Shown here piece by piece: positions 49,213 through 57,756 of a DNA stretch of 64,000 nt (the first letter of the stretch is position 1; every line of letters starts with the position of its first letter). The notes under the pieces were generated by a model. That model was given only the letters and a program-made list of their open reading frames with translations. It made no database searches and was not told where the DNA came from. Source of the DNA: Nocardia vermiculata NBRC 100427 (GTDB lineage: Bacteria; Actinomycetota; Actinomycetes; Mycobacteriales; Mycobacteriaceae); NCBI RefSeq assembly GCF_001613265.1, contig NZ_BDCA01000013.1, forward strand, positions 124,001-188,000. The letters run 5' to 3'. A program made the position numbers and the translations under genes.

Positions 49213-50052
49213 GTGGCTGTTACCGAACTCGGCGAATACCTGCGCGCCCGTCGAGCGCAGGTGCGTCCCGCCGATGTGAATCTTCGGTCGAGCGGCACAC
49301 GTCGGGTGCCGGGGCTGCGGCGCGAGGAGGTGGCACTGCTGGCCGGTGTCAGCGTCGACTACTACATCCGCCTCGAGCAGGGCCGCGAACGGGGACCCTC
49401 GGCGCAGGTCGTCGACGCGCTGTCCACGGCACTGTGCCTGGACGACGACGGCCGCCGGCACCTGTTCCATCTGGTCGGCCTCGGCCCGCGGGCTCGAGCG
49501 GCGGCCGGCCGCGATCAGGTGGATCCGGGCCTGCTCCAGCTAATGAGTGCCTGGCCAGACAACCCCGCCGTCGTCTACAACCGCGCCTACGACGTCCTCG
49601 CCTCCAATGCGATCGCCGACGCGTTGTTCCACGACTGGACCCATTCCCGGAATCTGCTGCACATCGTGTTCACCGACCCGGTGGCGCGCACCTTCTACCG
49701 GGACTGGCACGACGTGGCGCGGAATTCGGTCGCAGGCTTCCGTCTCGGCTACGGCGAGGCACCCGACGATCCCCGGGTCCGGCAGGTACTCACCGAGCTG
49801 CTCGACCGCAGTCCCGAATTCGCACGACTGTGGGACACGCACGATGCTCGCGGCAAAGCATTGGCGCACAAGCATTTCGACCACCGTGACGTCGGCCCGA
49901 TGATGCTGACGATGCAAACCTTCGACGTCCGCTCCGATCCCGGGCAGCAACTGGTCGTCTACCACGCCGAACCGGCCTCACCCAGCAGCCGCGCCCTGGC
50001 GTTGCTGGGCTCCCTCGCTGCCACCGCCCGCGAACGGACCTCGCTCCACTGA
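49213..50052 (+). CDS. helix-turn-helix (XRE) regulator, MmyB-like
   Basis: 279 aa from GTG 49213; ATGs at 49141 and 49180 are alternative starts but would place the inverted repeat inside the gene. The HTH is TELGEYLRARRAQVRPADVN, then RRVPGLRREEVALLAGVSVD and YYIRLEQGRERGPS. From residue about 100 the MmyB-like ligand domain follows: NPAVVYNRAYDVLASNAIAD, LHIVFTDPVARTFYRDWHDV and a C-terminal GQQLVVYHAEPASPSS. Such proteins bind fatty-acid-like ligands and usually control a neighbouring SDR or oxidoreductase. Confidence 0.88.
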   Translation: MAVTELGEYLRARRAQVRPADVNLRSSGTRRVPGLRREEVALLAGVSVDYYIRLEQGRERGPSAQVVDALSTALCLDDDGRRHLFHLVGLGPRARAAAGRDQVDPGLLQLMSAWPDNPAVVYNRAYDVLASNAIADALFHDWTHSRNLLHIVFTDPVARTFYRDWHDVARNSVAGFRLGYGEAPDDPRVRQVLTELLDRSPEFARLWDTHDARGKALAHKHFDHRDVGPMMLTMQTFDVRSDPGQQLVVYHAEPASPSSRALALLGSLAATARERTSLH

Positions 50053-50129
50053 GCCGGGCCGGCCACCGGGCATCCGGAACCGGTCGTGGCGCAGTTCCTT
50101 GTTGCTGAGTCCCGCGGTGGTCGGAGTGC

Positions 50130-50726
50130 TCATTCGCCGGCCGGAGGTTGAACGCGGATTCCGGCGAGGAGGTAGGTGGTGCGGCGGTCGTAGTCCTCGC
50201 GGCGCGGGCGAACTCCGTACTTCAGTACGAGGGCGTTGTCGTGGAGTAGTGCGTGCAGGTCGTTCGCGGTGAACTCGGGGCGCAGTATCCCGCAAGCGTG
50301 ACTCCGTGCGACGAGTTCTTCGTTGAATGCCCCTGCGACCGTGCAGATCTCCATGAGCGCGGCGGCGTCGGGGTAGACCTCGAGCAGAACGTCGACGGTC
50401 GCCGGCTGGCGGTACTGCAGATCGCGGATCGCGGTGATGTAGAAGGCGAGCTGTTCGCCCGCGTCGTCGATCGACCGGGTGCGGTCGATGATGGCGTAGA
50501 GCTCGGTCGTGACGACCTCTTCGATCACCGTCTCGATCAGGCCGAGGCGGCCCCCGAACCGGTTGAAGATCGTCGCCTTGCTGACGCCCGCCGCCTTGGC
50601 CACCTCGTCCAGAGGAACGGTCAGGCCCCGTCCCTGGAAGGCGTCGATCGCCGCGCGACGAATCTGGTCGGCATTGCGCCGGGCGTCCGCGCGGAGCTGG
50701 GGCTTCGAGGAATGGTGGGCTGTCAT
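50130..50726 (-). CDS. TetR-family transcriptional regulator
   Basis: 198 aa. HTH: LTVPLDEVAKAAGVSKATIF and NRFGGRLGLIETVIEEVVTT, residues about 35-75. The C-terminal half is of the SbtR-like type (ATVDVLLEVYPDAAALMEIC). Divergent from an NmrA-like reductase, with two TGACC-N5-GGTCA boxes and an 11-bp inverted repeat in the shared promoter. Likely represses the reductase and itself. Confidence 0.9.
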   Translation of the reverse strand: MTAHHSSKPQLRADARRNADQIRRAAIDAFQGRGLTVPLDEVAKAAGVSKATIFNRFGGRLGLIETVIEEVVTTELYAIIDRTRSIDDAGEQLAFYITAIRDLQYRQPATVDVLLEVYPDAAALMEICTVAGAFNEELVARSHACGILRPEFTANDLHALLHDNALVLKYGVRPRREDYDRRTTYLLAGIRVQPPAGE

Positions 50727-50759
50727 GTCCCGGAATCGCCCGTTGTCGTCGCTGTAATT

Positions 50760-50819
50760 TGACCCATGTGGTCAGGTTACCTAACATCGGGAACATCACT
50801 AACCTGACCAGATAGGTCA
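50760..50819. promoter_or_regulatory. Two TGACC-N5-GGTCA operator boxes
   Basis: Box 1 is 50760-50774 and box 2 is 50805-50819, 45 bp apart centre to centre (about four helical turns). Between and overlapping them an 11-bp inverted repeat (TGGTCAGGTTA 50769-50779; TAACCTGACCA 50800-50810) makes the whole region mirror-symmetric. Strong candidate for cooperative TetR binding. Confidence 0.7.
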
Positions 50820-50841
50820 ACTTATGTAGGGAGTGTCGACC

Positions 50842-51711
50842 ATGATCGTTGTCACCGGCGCGACCGGCGCCCTCAACGGCGCTACCGTGCGGCACCTACT
50901 CGACCGCATGCCGGCCGAGCGCATCGGCATCAGCGTCCGTGACACCGCCAAGGCGCAGGACTTCGCTGCCCGCGGAGTACGTGTGCGGCAGGGCTCCTAC
51001 GAGGATCCGGCCGCGCTGCGTGCATCGTTCGCGGGCGCCGAGCAGGTGCTGCTGGTCTCCGGTAACGACCCCACCGCGGATACGGTCGCCCTGCACCGCA
51101 ACGCCATCGACGCTGCCGTTGCCGCCGGTGCTCAGCGGATCCTGTACACGAGCCAGCAGGCAGTCGCTGCCGAGAGCCCGTACCTGCCCGCGCACGTACA
51201 CGCTGCGACCGAGGCCGTCCTCGCCGACTCCGGAATCGCCTGGACCGCGCTGCGCTACGGCTTTTTCGGCAGCGTGGACCAACTTCTCGGCCCGTGGCGG
51301 CAGACCGGAGTGATCGCCGCGCCGGCCGACGGCCCCGTCGGGTGGGTGGACCGCGCCGATATCGCCGAGGCCACCGCCGCCATCCTTGCCGGAGGTGACA
51401 CCTTCGAGGGGCCGGTCACACTGTCCGCGCCCCGCGCCGTCACGCTCGACGACTTCGCCGCGATCGCCTCGGAACTCGGCGACCGTCGCGTCGAACGTGT
51501 CGTCGTGGAGGACGAACAGTGGCTCGCAGATCAGCGCGCCGCCGGCATCCCGGAGCATGTCGCCCGGATGACACTGATGCTGTTTCGGGCGGCCCGGACC
51601 GGAATGTTCGCGGCAACCGACCCGCTGCTGACCGACCTCCTCGGCCGCACTCCTCGCAGCGCCGCCGACCTGCTTGCAGCCTCACTCCGCGAGCAGCCCG
51701 GGACGCTCTAG
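50842..51711 (+). CDS. NmrA/QorB-like NAD(P)-binding reductase
   Basis: 289 aa atypical SDR. N-terminal MIVVTGATGALNGATVRHLL with the GxxGxxG motif, GISVRDTAKAQDF (Arg for NADP), VLLVSGNDPT and RILYTSQQAV. There is no YxxxK pair, as expected for NmrA/NAD(P)H:quinone reductase 2-like proteins. ATG 50842 follows TAGGGAG by 8 nt; GTG 50833 is an alternative. Acts as a quinone or enone reductase or redox sensor. Its stop codon shares the tetramer CTAG with the convergent next gene. Confidence 0.87.
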   Translation: MIVVTGATGALNGATVRHLLDRMPAERIGISVRDTAKAQDFAARGVRVRQGSYEDPAALRASFAGAEQVLLVSGNDPTADTVALHRNAIDAAVAAGAQRILYTSQQAVAAESPYLPAHVHAATEAVLADSGIAWTALRYGFFGSVDQLLGPWRQTGVIAAPADGPVGWVDRADIAEATAAILAGGDTFEGPVTLSAPRAVTLDDFAAIASELGDRRVERVVVEDEQWLADQRAAGIPEHVARMTLMLFRAARTGMFAATDPLLTDLLGRTPRSAADLLAASLREQPGTL

Positions 51712-52907
51712 CGCCGCCGCCATGCCCCGCGCGCGGCTTCGGCGAATTGCCCCAGTGATCGCGGTGCGATGGCGGGTACCGGATCGGGCGGTGGCGCGGG
51801 TGGGTAGATCGTTCGCGCGAGCGCCAGCTTGTCGCGGCGTGCCGCCGCGATCACCGAAGGATCGAAACCGCTTCCCGTCGGCCGCTGCGGAACGTGATGG
51901 AGGTCGTCCAGCATCGTCCACCCCGAACCCAGCTCGATGAGCGAACGATGCTTGGTGGCATAGAAATCCGGGCTGATCGGGATTGCGACCCCACTCGCGC
52001 CGGCCATTGCCGCCACCAGATGCATATGGAACCGGGTCGTCAGCCAGGTCTGTGTCGCCGAGACCGGCAGACCGTGTTCCCAGACCTCGACGAACGGGTG
52101 GAAGCGGGCACCGGGCAGCTGATGTTCGATGAGGTCGAAAACCTTGCGGTCCACCCCCGGGATGGCCTCCACGACGCCGACCCGCTCCGGTGGGATCTGC
52201 CAGTTGTGCAGGATCCGCAGTACGGCCGAGGCGAGCGCGCTGATGTCGACATCGAGTAGATCGCTCTGCAGGCACAGCATCACCTCGGGCGGGTCTTCCT
52301 CGTCCCTGCGCAGGAGCGGTTGCGACAGAAACGCATCGTCGACCCCGGGCGCGATGCCGAGCAGCTCCGCGGACGCCCGGTCGCGCACATCGGTGATCTC
52401 GAATTCGGAGGCGGTGGTCCGCACCAGTTGGCCGGCCCCCTCCGGCTCCGGAAACAGTCCGAGCCCGGTCGCCACACAGCGTGCACCGGAGGTGCGGGCA
52501 GCAGCGGCGGCACCGGCCGCCAGCCCGATATGGCGCGGCCAGATCCGGTTGATGTACCCACCACCGAGGAGGTGAATCACCTCGGCCCGCCGCAACAGTG
52601 CGATGCCACGATCCCATCGCGGCGCCAACCCCGGGTCGTCGACGGCCCGCCGCACCCAGGACGCTACCTGCCACGGATCCTCGGAGGGAGCCTCCCAGCA
52701 CAGCCGCCACAGCGTATCGGTGAACCGCACCCGCGGATGCAGCTCGCCGAGCATGACCTGCGCCGGCCCCGGCGAATGTGTATCGACCCACACCGTCGCC
52801 TCGGGTGCGATCACGGCGAGATGACGTAACCACCCGGCGGTGATGAGTTCATCGCCGTAGTTCGGGTGGCCTGCCGGACCGACCAGGTAGTAGAGCGGAG
52901 GGGGCAT
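51708..52907 (-). CDS. polysaccharide pyruvyl transferase family protein
   Basis: 399 aa. The family transfers pyruvate from PEP to a glycan sugar. Seen: YLVGPAGHPNYGDELITAGW at the N-terminus (nucleotide-sugar fold start), RAEVIHLLGGGYINRIWP near residue 110, VATGLGLFPEPEGA near 145, DVRDRASAELLGI near 172, and TWLTTRFHMHLVAAMAGASG near 300 (the conserved RxH...A loop). No membrane segment. It is isolated from any glycan cluster. The acceptor may be a cell-surface polysaccharide, but none is indicated. Confidence 0.83.
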   Translation of the reverse strand: MPPPLYYLVGPAGHPNYGDELITAGWLRHLAVIAPEATVWVDTHSPGPAQVMLGELHPRVRFTDTLWRLCWEAPSEDPWQVASWVRRAVDDPGLAPRWDRGIALLRRAEVIHLLGGGYINRIWPRHIGLAAGAAAAARTSGARCVATGLGLFPEPEGAGQLVRTTASEFEITDVRDRASAELLGIAPGVDDAFLSQPLLRRDEEDPPEVMLCLQSDLLDVDISALASAVLRILHNWQIPPERVGVVEAIPGVDRKVFDLIEHQLPGARFHPFVEVWEHGLPVSATQTWLTTRFHMHLVAAMAGASGVAIPISPDFYATKHRSLIELGSGWTMLDDLHHVPQRPTGSGFDPSVIAAARRDKLALARTIYPPAPPPDPVPAIAPRSLGQFAEAARGAWRRR

Positions 52908-53403
52908 CAAACGTCCGATCGAGTGGTGAAATGTCGTGCAAAGGTACCTACAGCCATCATCCCGGCATACCGGGCGATTCGCATGTCTGCCAACTCTGCT
53001 GGAAGACGCGGTGACATACGGCCGTTTGCGACGAGAGCGAGACCGGCCGCACAGCGTTCGCCCCAGCGGTGGTGCGGCGGCCGGTCCGGTCCCGTCGCCG
53101 TACCGAACGTCGTCCCGTGGTGAGTGCACGAAACCCATCGGGCACTCAGAATGTCGCGTGCAAAAAGGTTGCGGCGCAGTATTTGTCGGTGCCTCGGGAT
53201 GCTCTGTCCGACATGCCGTCGACCCCGCCCGACGTGATGATCGACATGTTCTCCGTGCGGCCTGAGCCGGGCTGCACTGTCCCCACAGTGCCGAGGCTTG
53301 TCCGACGGCCGGGCACGGGGTGAGCCCACCGATTCCGAGCGGGGGTTCGTTGCACCGTGGTCCACCTGCAACAACTCTGCATCCTCGGGCCACGACGGTT
53401 AGC
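52908..53403. other. 496-nt intergenic stretch, no supported gene
   Basis: Lies between divergent starts of the pyruvyl transferase gene and the hemoglobin gene, so it holds both promoters. Base composition is less GC-biased near 53150-53250 (for example TGCAAAAAGG). A 33-codon minus-strand frame ending CAATFLHATF is the only natural-looking peptide; it has no family. No inverted repeat of note. Confidence 0.4.
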
Positions 53404-53886
53404 ATGGGTGCTATGCGCGCCCTGCCGGATATCGTCGATCGCACGGATCTGGACGGGTTGCTGCGCGCGTTCTACGGTGCGGCCTTCGCGGACTCGCTGA
53501 TCGGCCCGTACTTCACCGAGGTCGCCGGCATGGACTTGGAAGCACATCTGCCCAGAATCACCGATTTCTGGAGCCGGGCACTGTTCAGGAACGCCGATTA
53601 CCGCGGTAACGCGTTCGTCCCGCACGCGGCGCTGCATGCGGCTCGCCCGCTCACCGCGGCACATTTCGGCCGTTGGGTGCAGCTCTGGCATGCCAGTGTG
53701 GACGGCCGCTACAGCGGTCCGAACGCCGACCGTGCCAAGCTTCAAGGAGAGCGCATAGCGAACTCGATGATGCGCCGGCTCACCGGAGCGAACGGAGCCG
53801 GCGACAGTGGGCCGGGATATATTCCGCTCGCCGCGGTGCGCCTGCGCATCCACGAGTACGGACCGGTCGGGTCTGCACACAGCTGA
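53404..53886 (+). CDS. group III truncated hemoglobin
   Basis: 160 aa from ATG 53404; ATG 53413 is an equally good start. The 2-on-2 globin pattern is visible: LDGLLRAFYGAAFADSLIGP then YFTEVAGMDLEAHLPRITDF, a Trp/Arg-rich E helix start FWSRALFRNADYRG, and HAALHAARPLTAAHFGRWVQ with the proximal His. The pocket Tyr/Phe pair of group III is kept. Binds O2 or NO via heme; may protect from nitrosative stress. Standalone gene, no regulator beside it. Confidence 0.85.
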   Translation: MGAMRALPDIVDRTDLDGLLRAFYGAAFADSLIGPYFTEVAGMDLEAHLPRITDFWSRALFRNADYRGNAFVPHAALHAARPLTAAHFGRWVQLWHASVDGRYSGPNADRAKLQGERIANSMMRRLTGANGAGDSGPGYIPLAAVRLRIHEYGPVGSAHS

Positions 53887-53955
53887 CCGCATCGCCGGCC
53901 GGGCAACGTCGGCCGCGCGGTCTGCCCAGCCCGAAAGCCAGTGGTTCCCAGAGGG

Positions 53956-55152
53956 TTAGGTCTTCATGGCAGGACGCCCACGGCCGACCACCGTGGCCGC
54001 GACAGCCGCCGCTCCCACGCCCGCCGAGCTCCAGAACAGAGCGGTGAGCCCGGCACCGTCGAGGAGTAGACCGCCGACCAGTGATCCCAGGGCGATGCTT
54101 CCGGTGAACGCACCGGTGTACAGCCCGGTCACGGCCTCTCGGCGCTCCGGCGCGGCCTGGATCGCCCACAGTTGGCTGCACACCGAGACGCCACCGTAGG
54201 ACAGACCCCACAGCACGAGCACCGCGACGGCGCCGGCCGCGGTGGTGCCCAGCCACGGCAGACTCGACAGGGCCGCGGTGATACCGATCGCGAGCACGAG
54301 CAGTGTCATCCGGACCTGCCGCGCCGCCGCGGCGCCGGCGGCGAAGTTCGCGGCGATTCCACACAGCCCGTAGACGAGCAGCAGCAGTGAGATACCGGCG
54401 CCGCGCACGCCCGACCACTGCTCCAGTGCCGGACGGACGTAGGTGTAGGCGGCGAAATGTGCTGTGACAACCAGGATTACCGCGATCAGGCCGTGCCGGA
54501 CAGCCGGAACGGCGAGCAGCGAGTCCGGAGGGCCGTCGCTGTCTGCATCGTGTTGCGGGGGCAGTGCCGGTAGGAGCAGGGCCAGAGCGGCGGCGAGCAC
54601 GAGCCCGGCGAACGCGGCAGCACCGAAAGCGCTGCGCCATCCCGCGATATCGCCGAGCGCGGTGCCCAGCGGCACGCCCAGCACCGAGGCCGCCGCAACA
54701 CCACTGACCACCAACGACACCGCGAGGCTCGCCCGGGCGGCCCCGACCAACCGGGTGGCAACGGCCACGGCGAGCGACCACACGGCGGCCATGGCGACGC
54801 CGACCATCACCCGACCCGCCGCGAGTACCGCAAACCCCGGCGCCACGGCGGTGACGAGATTACCGGCCGCGAGCAGTAGTGCAGCGGCTACCAGAACCCG
54901 ACGGCGATCCCGCTCTCCGATCAACCGCGAGACGAACGGAGCGGTCGAGGCCGCCACGACACCGGTGATCGCGAGGCTGAAACCAGCGGTGCCGGAGGAG
55001 ATTCCGAGACCCGACGACATGGGCGTGAGCACGCCGACGGGAAGCATCTCCGCCGTGACGACGAGAAATGTGGACAGGGCGAGGACCGATATCGAGGACC
55101 AGCGATCGGTGGGGTCCGCGGGGCGGACTCGCGATTCACTCACTGTGGACAT
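53956..55152 (-). CDS. MFS transporter, DHA1 (12-TMS, AraJ/sugar-efflux-like)
   Basis: 398 aa with about 12 hydrophobic segments. ISVLALSTFLVVTAEMLPVG at the first helix is typical of AraJ/YdhP-type transporters (TxEMLPVGVL). Motif A follows TMS2 as SRLIGERDRRRVLVAAALLL. Motif C-like ASVLGVPLGTALGDIAGWRS lies near residue 155. Divergent from a LysR regulator across a 9-bp inverted repeat. Likely proton-driven export of drugs or small metabolites. Confidence 0.9.
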   Translation of the reverse strand: MSTVSESRVRPADPTDRWSSISVLALSTFLVVTAEMLPVGVLTPMSSGLGISSGTAGFSLAITGVVAASTAPFVSRLIGERDRRRVLVAAALLLAAGNLVTAVAPGFAVLAAGRVMVGVAMAAVWSLAVAVATRLVGAARASLAVSLVVSGVAAASVLGVPLGTALGDIAGWRSAFGAAAFAGLVLAAALALLLPALPPQHDADSDGPPDSLLAVPAVRHGLIAVILVVTAHFAAYTYVRPALEQWSGVRGAGISLLLLVYGLCGIAANFAAGAAAARQVRMTLLVLAIGITAALSSLPWLGTTAAGAVAVLVLWGLSYGGVSVCSQLWAIQAAPERREAVTGLYTGAFTGSIALGSLVGGLLLDGAGLTALFWSSAGVGAAAVAATVVGRGRPAMKT

Positions 55153-55182
55153 GAATCCCAGTCAACGGCGCGAGGTGTCGCG

Positions 55183-55208
55183 GAACAACGACGTTTCGCT
55201 CGTTGTTC
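55183..55208. promoter_or_regulatory. LysR-type operator candidate
   Basis: GAACAACGA-CGTTTCGC-TCGTTGTTC is a perfect 9-bp inverted repeat with an 8-nt spacer in the 97-nt region between the MFS start (55152) and the LysR start (55250). Spacing and symmetry suit a LysR tetramer recognition site. Confidence 0.7.
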
Positions 55209-55249
55209 GATGAGCTGAACTGATCGATCACCGGACCGGAAGGAGTGCT

Positions 55250-56158
55250 GTGGCGGACCTTCCTGTCCGTGAGCTGGAGTGCCTGCTGATCCTGGCGGAG
55301 GAGTTGCACTTCGGACGGACCGCGGAGCGACTGCGGGTGTCGCAGAGCCGCGTGAGTCAACTCGTCGCGTCCTTGGAACGCAATATCGGCGCGCAGCTCG
55401 TGCATCGCACCAGTCGCCGAGTCGTTCTCACCGATGCCGGCGCCGAATTCGTGGACCGGGTCCGCCCTCGCTACTACGAACTTGCCGGTGAAATCGACAG
55501 CGCTCGGCGCCGCGCCCGGGCCGAGCACTCCGAGACGGTCCGCATCGGTTTCCAGGGCATCGCCTACGAGGCGGTCACCTCGGCGCTCACTCGGTTTTCC
55601 GGGGAGAACCCGGGCGTGGCCCTGACGCTGCAGGAACTTCCGCTCGGAGATCCGTTCGGCGCCGTGCTGACCGGGCAGGTCGACGCCGCGGTCGCCTTGC
55701 TGCCCGTGCGCGAACCGGAGCTTTCGGTCGGGTTCGTGTTTCCGCCCGCATCGCGGATGCTGGCTGTGGGACAGGACAATCCGCTCGCGGGCCGTGAATC
55801 GGTCGACGCGGAAGCGCTTGCCGACGTGGATCTGGTGTCGGTGTCCGGCCCGGCGCCGGAGTATTGGCGTGAGGTGCATTTTCCCCGCTTCACCCCGCTC
55901 GGGAAACCGATCGCCTCGACGGTCCGTGCGGCAACGATCCAGGAGGGAATGACCCTCGCCGCCACCGGCCGATACACCATGCTGACCTGCCGCCCCGTCG
56001 CCGACCGAAACCGCCGCCCCGATCTGGCCTATGTGCGTGTCACCGGTTTCGACGAGGCATCCAGAATGGGACTGGTCTGGCGCACGTCGCACCGGTGCGC
56101 GCAATTGACGAAACTGGCGGCCCTGTTCGGCGCACTCACCACCGCCTCCGTGCGGTAG
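55250..56158 (+). CDS. LysR-family transcriptional regulator
   Basis: 302 aa, GTG start behind GAAGGAG. HTH at residues 1-60: ECLLILAEELHFGRTAERLR and VSQSRVSQLVASLERNIGAQ, then LVHRTSRRVVLTDAGAEF. The periplasmic-binding-protein-like effector domain follows (VRIGFQGIAYEAVTSALTRF, DAAVALLPVREPELSV). Probably activates or represses the divergent exporter in response to its substrate. Confidence 0.92.
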   Translation: MADLPVRELECLLILAEELHFGRTAERLRVSQSRVSQLVASLERNIGAQLVHRTSRRVVLTDAGAEFVDRVRPRYYELAGEIDSARRRARAEHSETVRIGFQGIAYEAVTSALTRFSGENPGVALTLQELPLGDPFGAVLTGQVDAAVALLPVREPELSVGFVFPPASRMLAVGQDNPLAGRESVDAEALADVDLVSVSGPAPEYWREVHFPRFTPLGKPIASTVRAATIQEGMTLAATGRYTMLTCRPVADRNRRPDLAYVRVTGFDEASRMGLVWRTSHRCAQLTKLAALFGALTTASVR

Positions 56159-56179
56159 CCCTGGTACGTCTGTGCACAT

Positions 56180-56319
56180 CTCGAGTTCGGTGACCACCGC
56201 AGCCGCGCGATCCGGCGAGGACGAGTAGCCGATCGCGACGTCGTCCCCTTCGTCGGCCAGTGCCAGTGCTGATCGGCCCCGATCCCTCGCGATCCGCGCG
56301 TGACGGACTGAACGGTCAA
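56180..56319 (-). pseudogene. Remnant of an SDR gene N-terminus, frameshifted
   Basis: On the minus strand, from a TTG near 56319, the frame reads TVQSVTRGSRGIG, a typical SDR start. The match then continues in another frame as RSALALADEGDDVAIGYSSS and PDRAAAVVTELE, which matches the beta-2/alpha-3 region of FabG-like SDRs. The shift lies near 56277. The rest of the gene is missing, cut off near the LysR 3' end. It is a decayed fragment of about 45 codons and unlikely to be functional. Confidence 0.6.
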
Positions 56320-56332
56320 GAATCGGTATTCT
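56319..56332. promoter_or_regulatory. Small inverted repeat upstream of TetR gene
   Basis: AGAAT-CGGT-ATTCT, 5-bp arms with a 4-nt spacer, ends 7 nt before the TetR ATG at 56340. Possible autoregulatory site or part of a leaderless promoter. Confidence 0.4.
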
Positions 56333-56339
56333 GGGCCTC

Positions 56340-56933
56340 ATGGCACGACCACGAGCGTTCGACGAGGAGCAGGTGTTGCACGCCGTCCGGGAACAGTTCT
56401 GGACGGCCGGTTATGCCGCGACCTCGCTGGACGATCTGCTGCGGGTCACCGGCCTGGGCAAAGGTAGTCTGTACGGCGCCTTCGGTGACAAGCGTCGGCT
56501 GTTTCTGCGAGTGCTGCGCAGTTATACCGACGACGGTCATGATCACCTTCGACGCGCCCTCGCCGAGGCTCCCCGGGCCATCGACGCCCTGCGGATGCTG
56601 CTCGAGTCGCCGATCGACGATACGGCCGATGCCGACGTCCGGCGCGGCTGCCTACTGGCCAACAGCACTTGTGAGCTCGGCACCGCCGATCCGGAAGTAC
56701 TCGCGCATGCCCACGGCAGCTACGAGACCTCCAGTGCGCTGATCGCGGAATGCGTCGTCCGCGCCCAGGACGAGGGGGATCTGCCGGCCGAATCGGATCC
56801 GCTCGCCCTGGCCCGGGCCCTGCTCGCCGCGCAACAAGGGATCGTGTTCATGAGCCGGACCGGAATGGATACGGCCACACTCACCGCGACGGCGCGATCA
56901 CTGGCCGATCGCCTTCTGTCCGACCGTCCCTGA
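56340..56933 (+). CDS. TetR-family transcriptional regulator
   Basis: 197 aa. HTH at residues about 25-60: ATSLDDLLRVTGLGKGSLYG then AFGDKRRLFLRVLRSYTDD. C-terminal TetR_C_16-like domain with GCLLANSTCELGTADPEVLA, which holds a Cys pair (GCLLANSTC) that could sense oxidants or electrophiles. It has no divergent partner apart from the SDR remnant, suggesting its former target has decayed, or that it only controls distant genes. Confidence 0.88.
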   Translation: MARPRAFDEEQVLHAVREQFWTAGYAATSLDDLLRVTGLGKGSLYGAFGDKRRLFLRVLRSYTDDGHDHLRRALAEAPRAIDALRMLLESPIDDTADADVRRGCLLANSTCELGTADPEVLAHAHGSYETSSALIAECVVRAQDEGDLPAESDPLALARALLAAQQGIVFMSRTGMDTATLTATARSLADRLLSDRP

Positions 56934-56987
56934 GGGCTCCGTCGGGCGCGGCGAGGAGTTCGGCCCGCGTCGGCGCCGGGTGCCGAG

Positions 56988-57749
56988 TCAGGAAATCTTG
57001 CGACGGTAGACGCTCATGGCGAACAGATAGGCGACGGCGAGAATGCCGACACACCAGGCGAGCGCGATCCAGATATCGCCGCCGACCGGCTGCTGGGTGA
57101 GCAGGTTGCGGATGGCGTTGATGATCGAGGTCACCGGCTGGTTTTCGGCGAACGCACGCAGCGGTCCGGGCATGGTGTCGGTGGGAACGAAGGCCGAGCT
57201 GATGAACGGCAGGAAGATCAGCGGGTAGGAGAAGGCGCTGGCGCCGTCGGGGGATTTCGCGGTGAGGCCGGGGATCACCGCGATCCAGGTCAGTGCGAGG
57301 GTGAACAACGTGAGGATGCCTGCGACTGCCAGCCAGGCCGGTACCCCTGCGCTGGAACGGAATCCCATGAGCAGGGCGACGAGCACGACCACCACCACCG
57401 AGATCAGGTTCGCGACCAGTGAGGTCAGCACATGCGCCCACAGCACCGCGGAACGCGCGATGGGCATGGATTGAAAGCGCTCGAAGATTCCGCTCTGCAT
57501 ATCGAGAAACAGTCGGAACGCGGTGTAGGAGATGCCCGAAGCGATGGTGATGAGCAGGATGCCGGGGAGTAGATACTGCACGTACGAGTCGGAACCGGAG
57601 TCGATCGCGCCGCCGAAAACATAGACGAACAGCAGCATGAAAGCGATCGGCATGATCGTGGTCGTGATGATGGTGTCCATGCTGCGGGTGACATGGCGCA
57701 GGGATCGGCCCAGCAGGTGCGTGGTGTCGGGGAAGAAATACGTGGTCAT
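56988..57749 (-). CDS. ABC-2 type transporter permease (DrrB-like)
   Basis: 253 aa, about six hydrophobic helices: IITTTIMPIAFMLLFVYVFG, YLLPGILLITIASGISYTAF, LTSLVANLISVVVVVLVALL, WLAVAGILTLFTLALTWIAV, YPLIFLPFISSAFVPTDTMP and IWIALAWCVGILAVAYLFAM. The EAA-like FERFQSMPIARSAVLWAHV motif marks ABC-2 exporters of the daunorubicin-resistance type. ATG 57749 lies 7 nt after the ATPase stop (a GTG at 57752 is also possible). Partner of the frameshifted ATPase; exporter function depends on whether that shift is real. Confidence 0.88.
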   Translation of the reverse strand: MTTYFFPDTTHLLGRSLRHVTRSMDTIITTTIMPIAFMLLFVYVFGGAIDSGSDSYVQYLLPGILLITIASGISYTAFRLFLDMQSGIFERFQSMPIARSAVLWAHVLTSLVANLISVVVVVLVALLMGFRSSAGVPAWLAVAGILTLFTLALTWIAVIPGLTAKSPDGASAFSYPLIFLPFISSAFVPTDTMPGPLRAFAENQPVTSIINAIRNLLTQQPVGGDIWIALAWCVGILAVAYLFAMSVYRRKIS

Positions 57750-57756
57750 CACAGTC

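Noticed and set aside
53149..53250. 33-codon minus-strand peptide ending CAATFLHATF
   Set aside because: It has a possible GGAG site but no modification enzymes beside it and no known family. Treated as chance.
56277..56319. Short SDR N-terminus as an active gene
   Set aside because: The family match changes frame after 14 codons and the catalytic part is absent.
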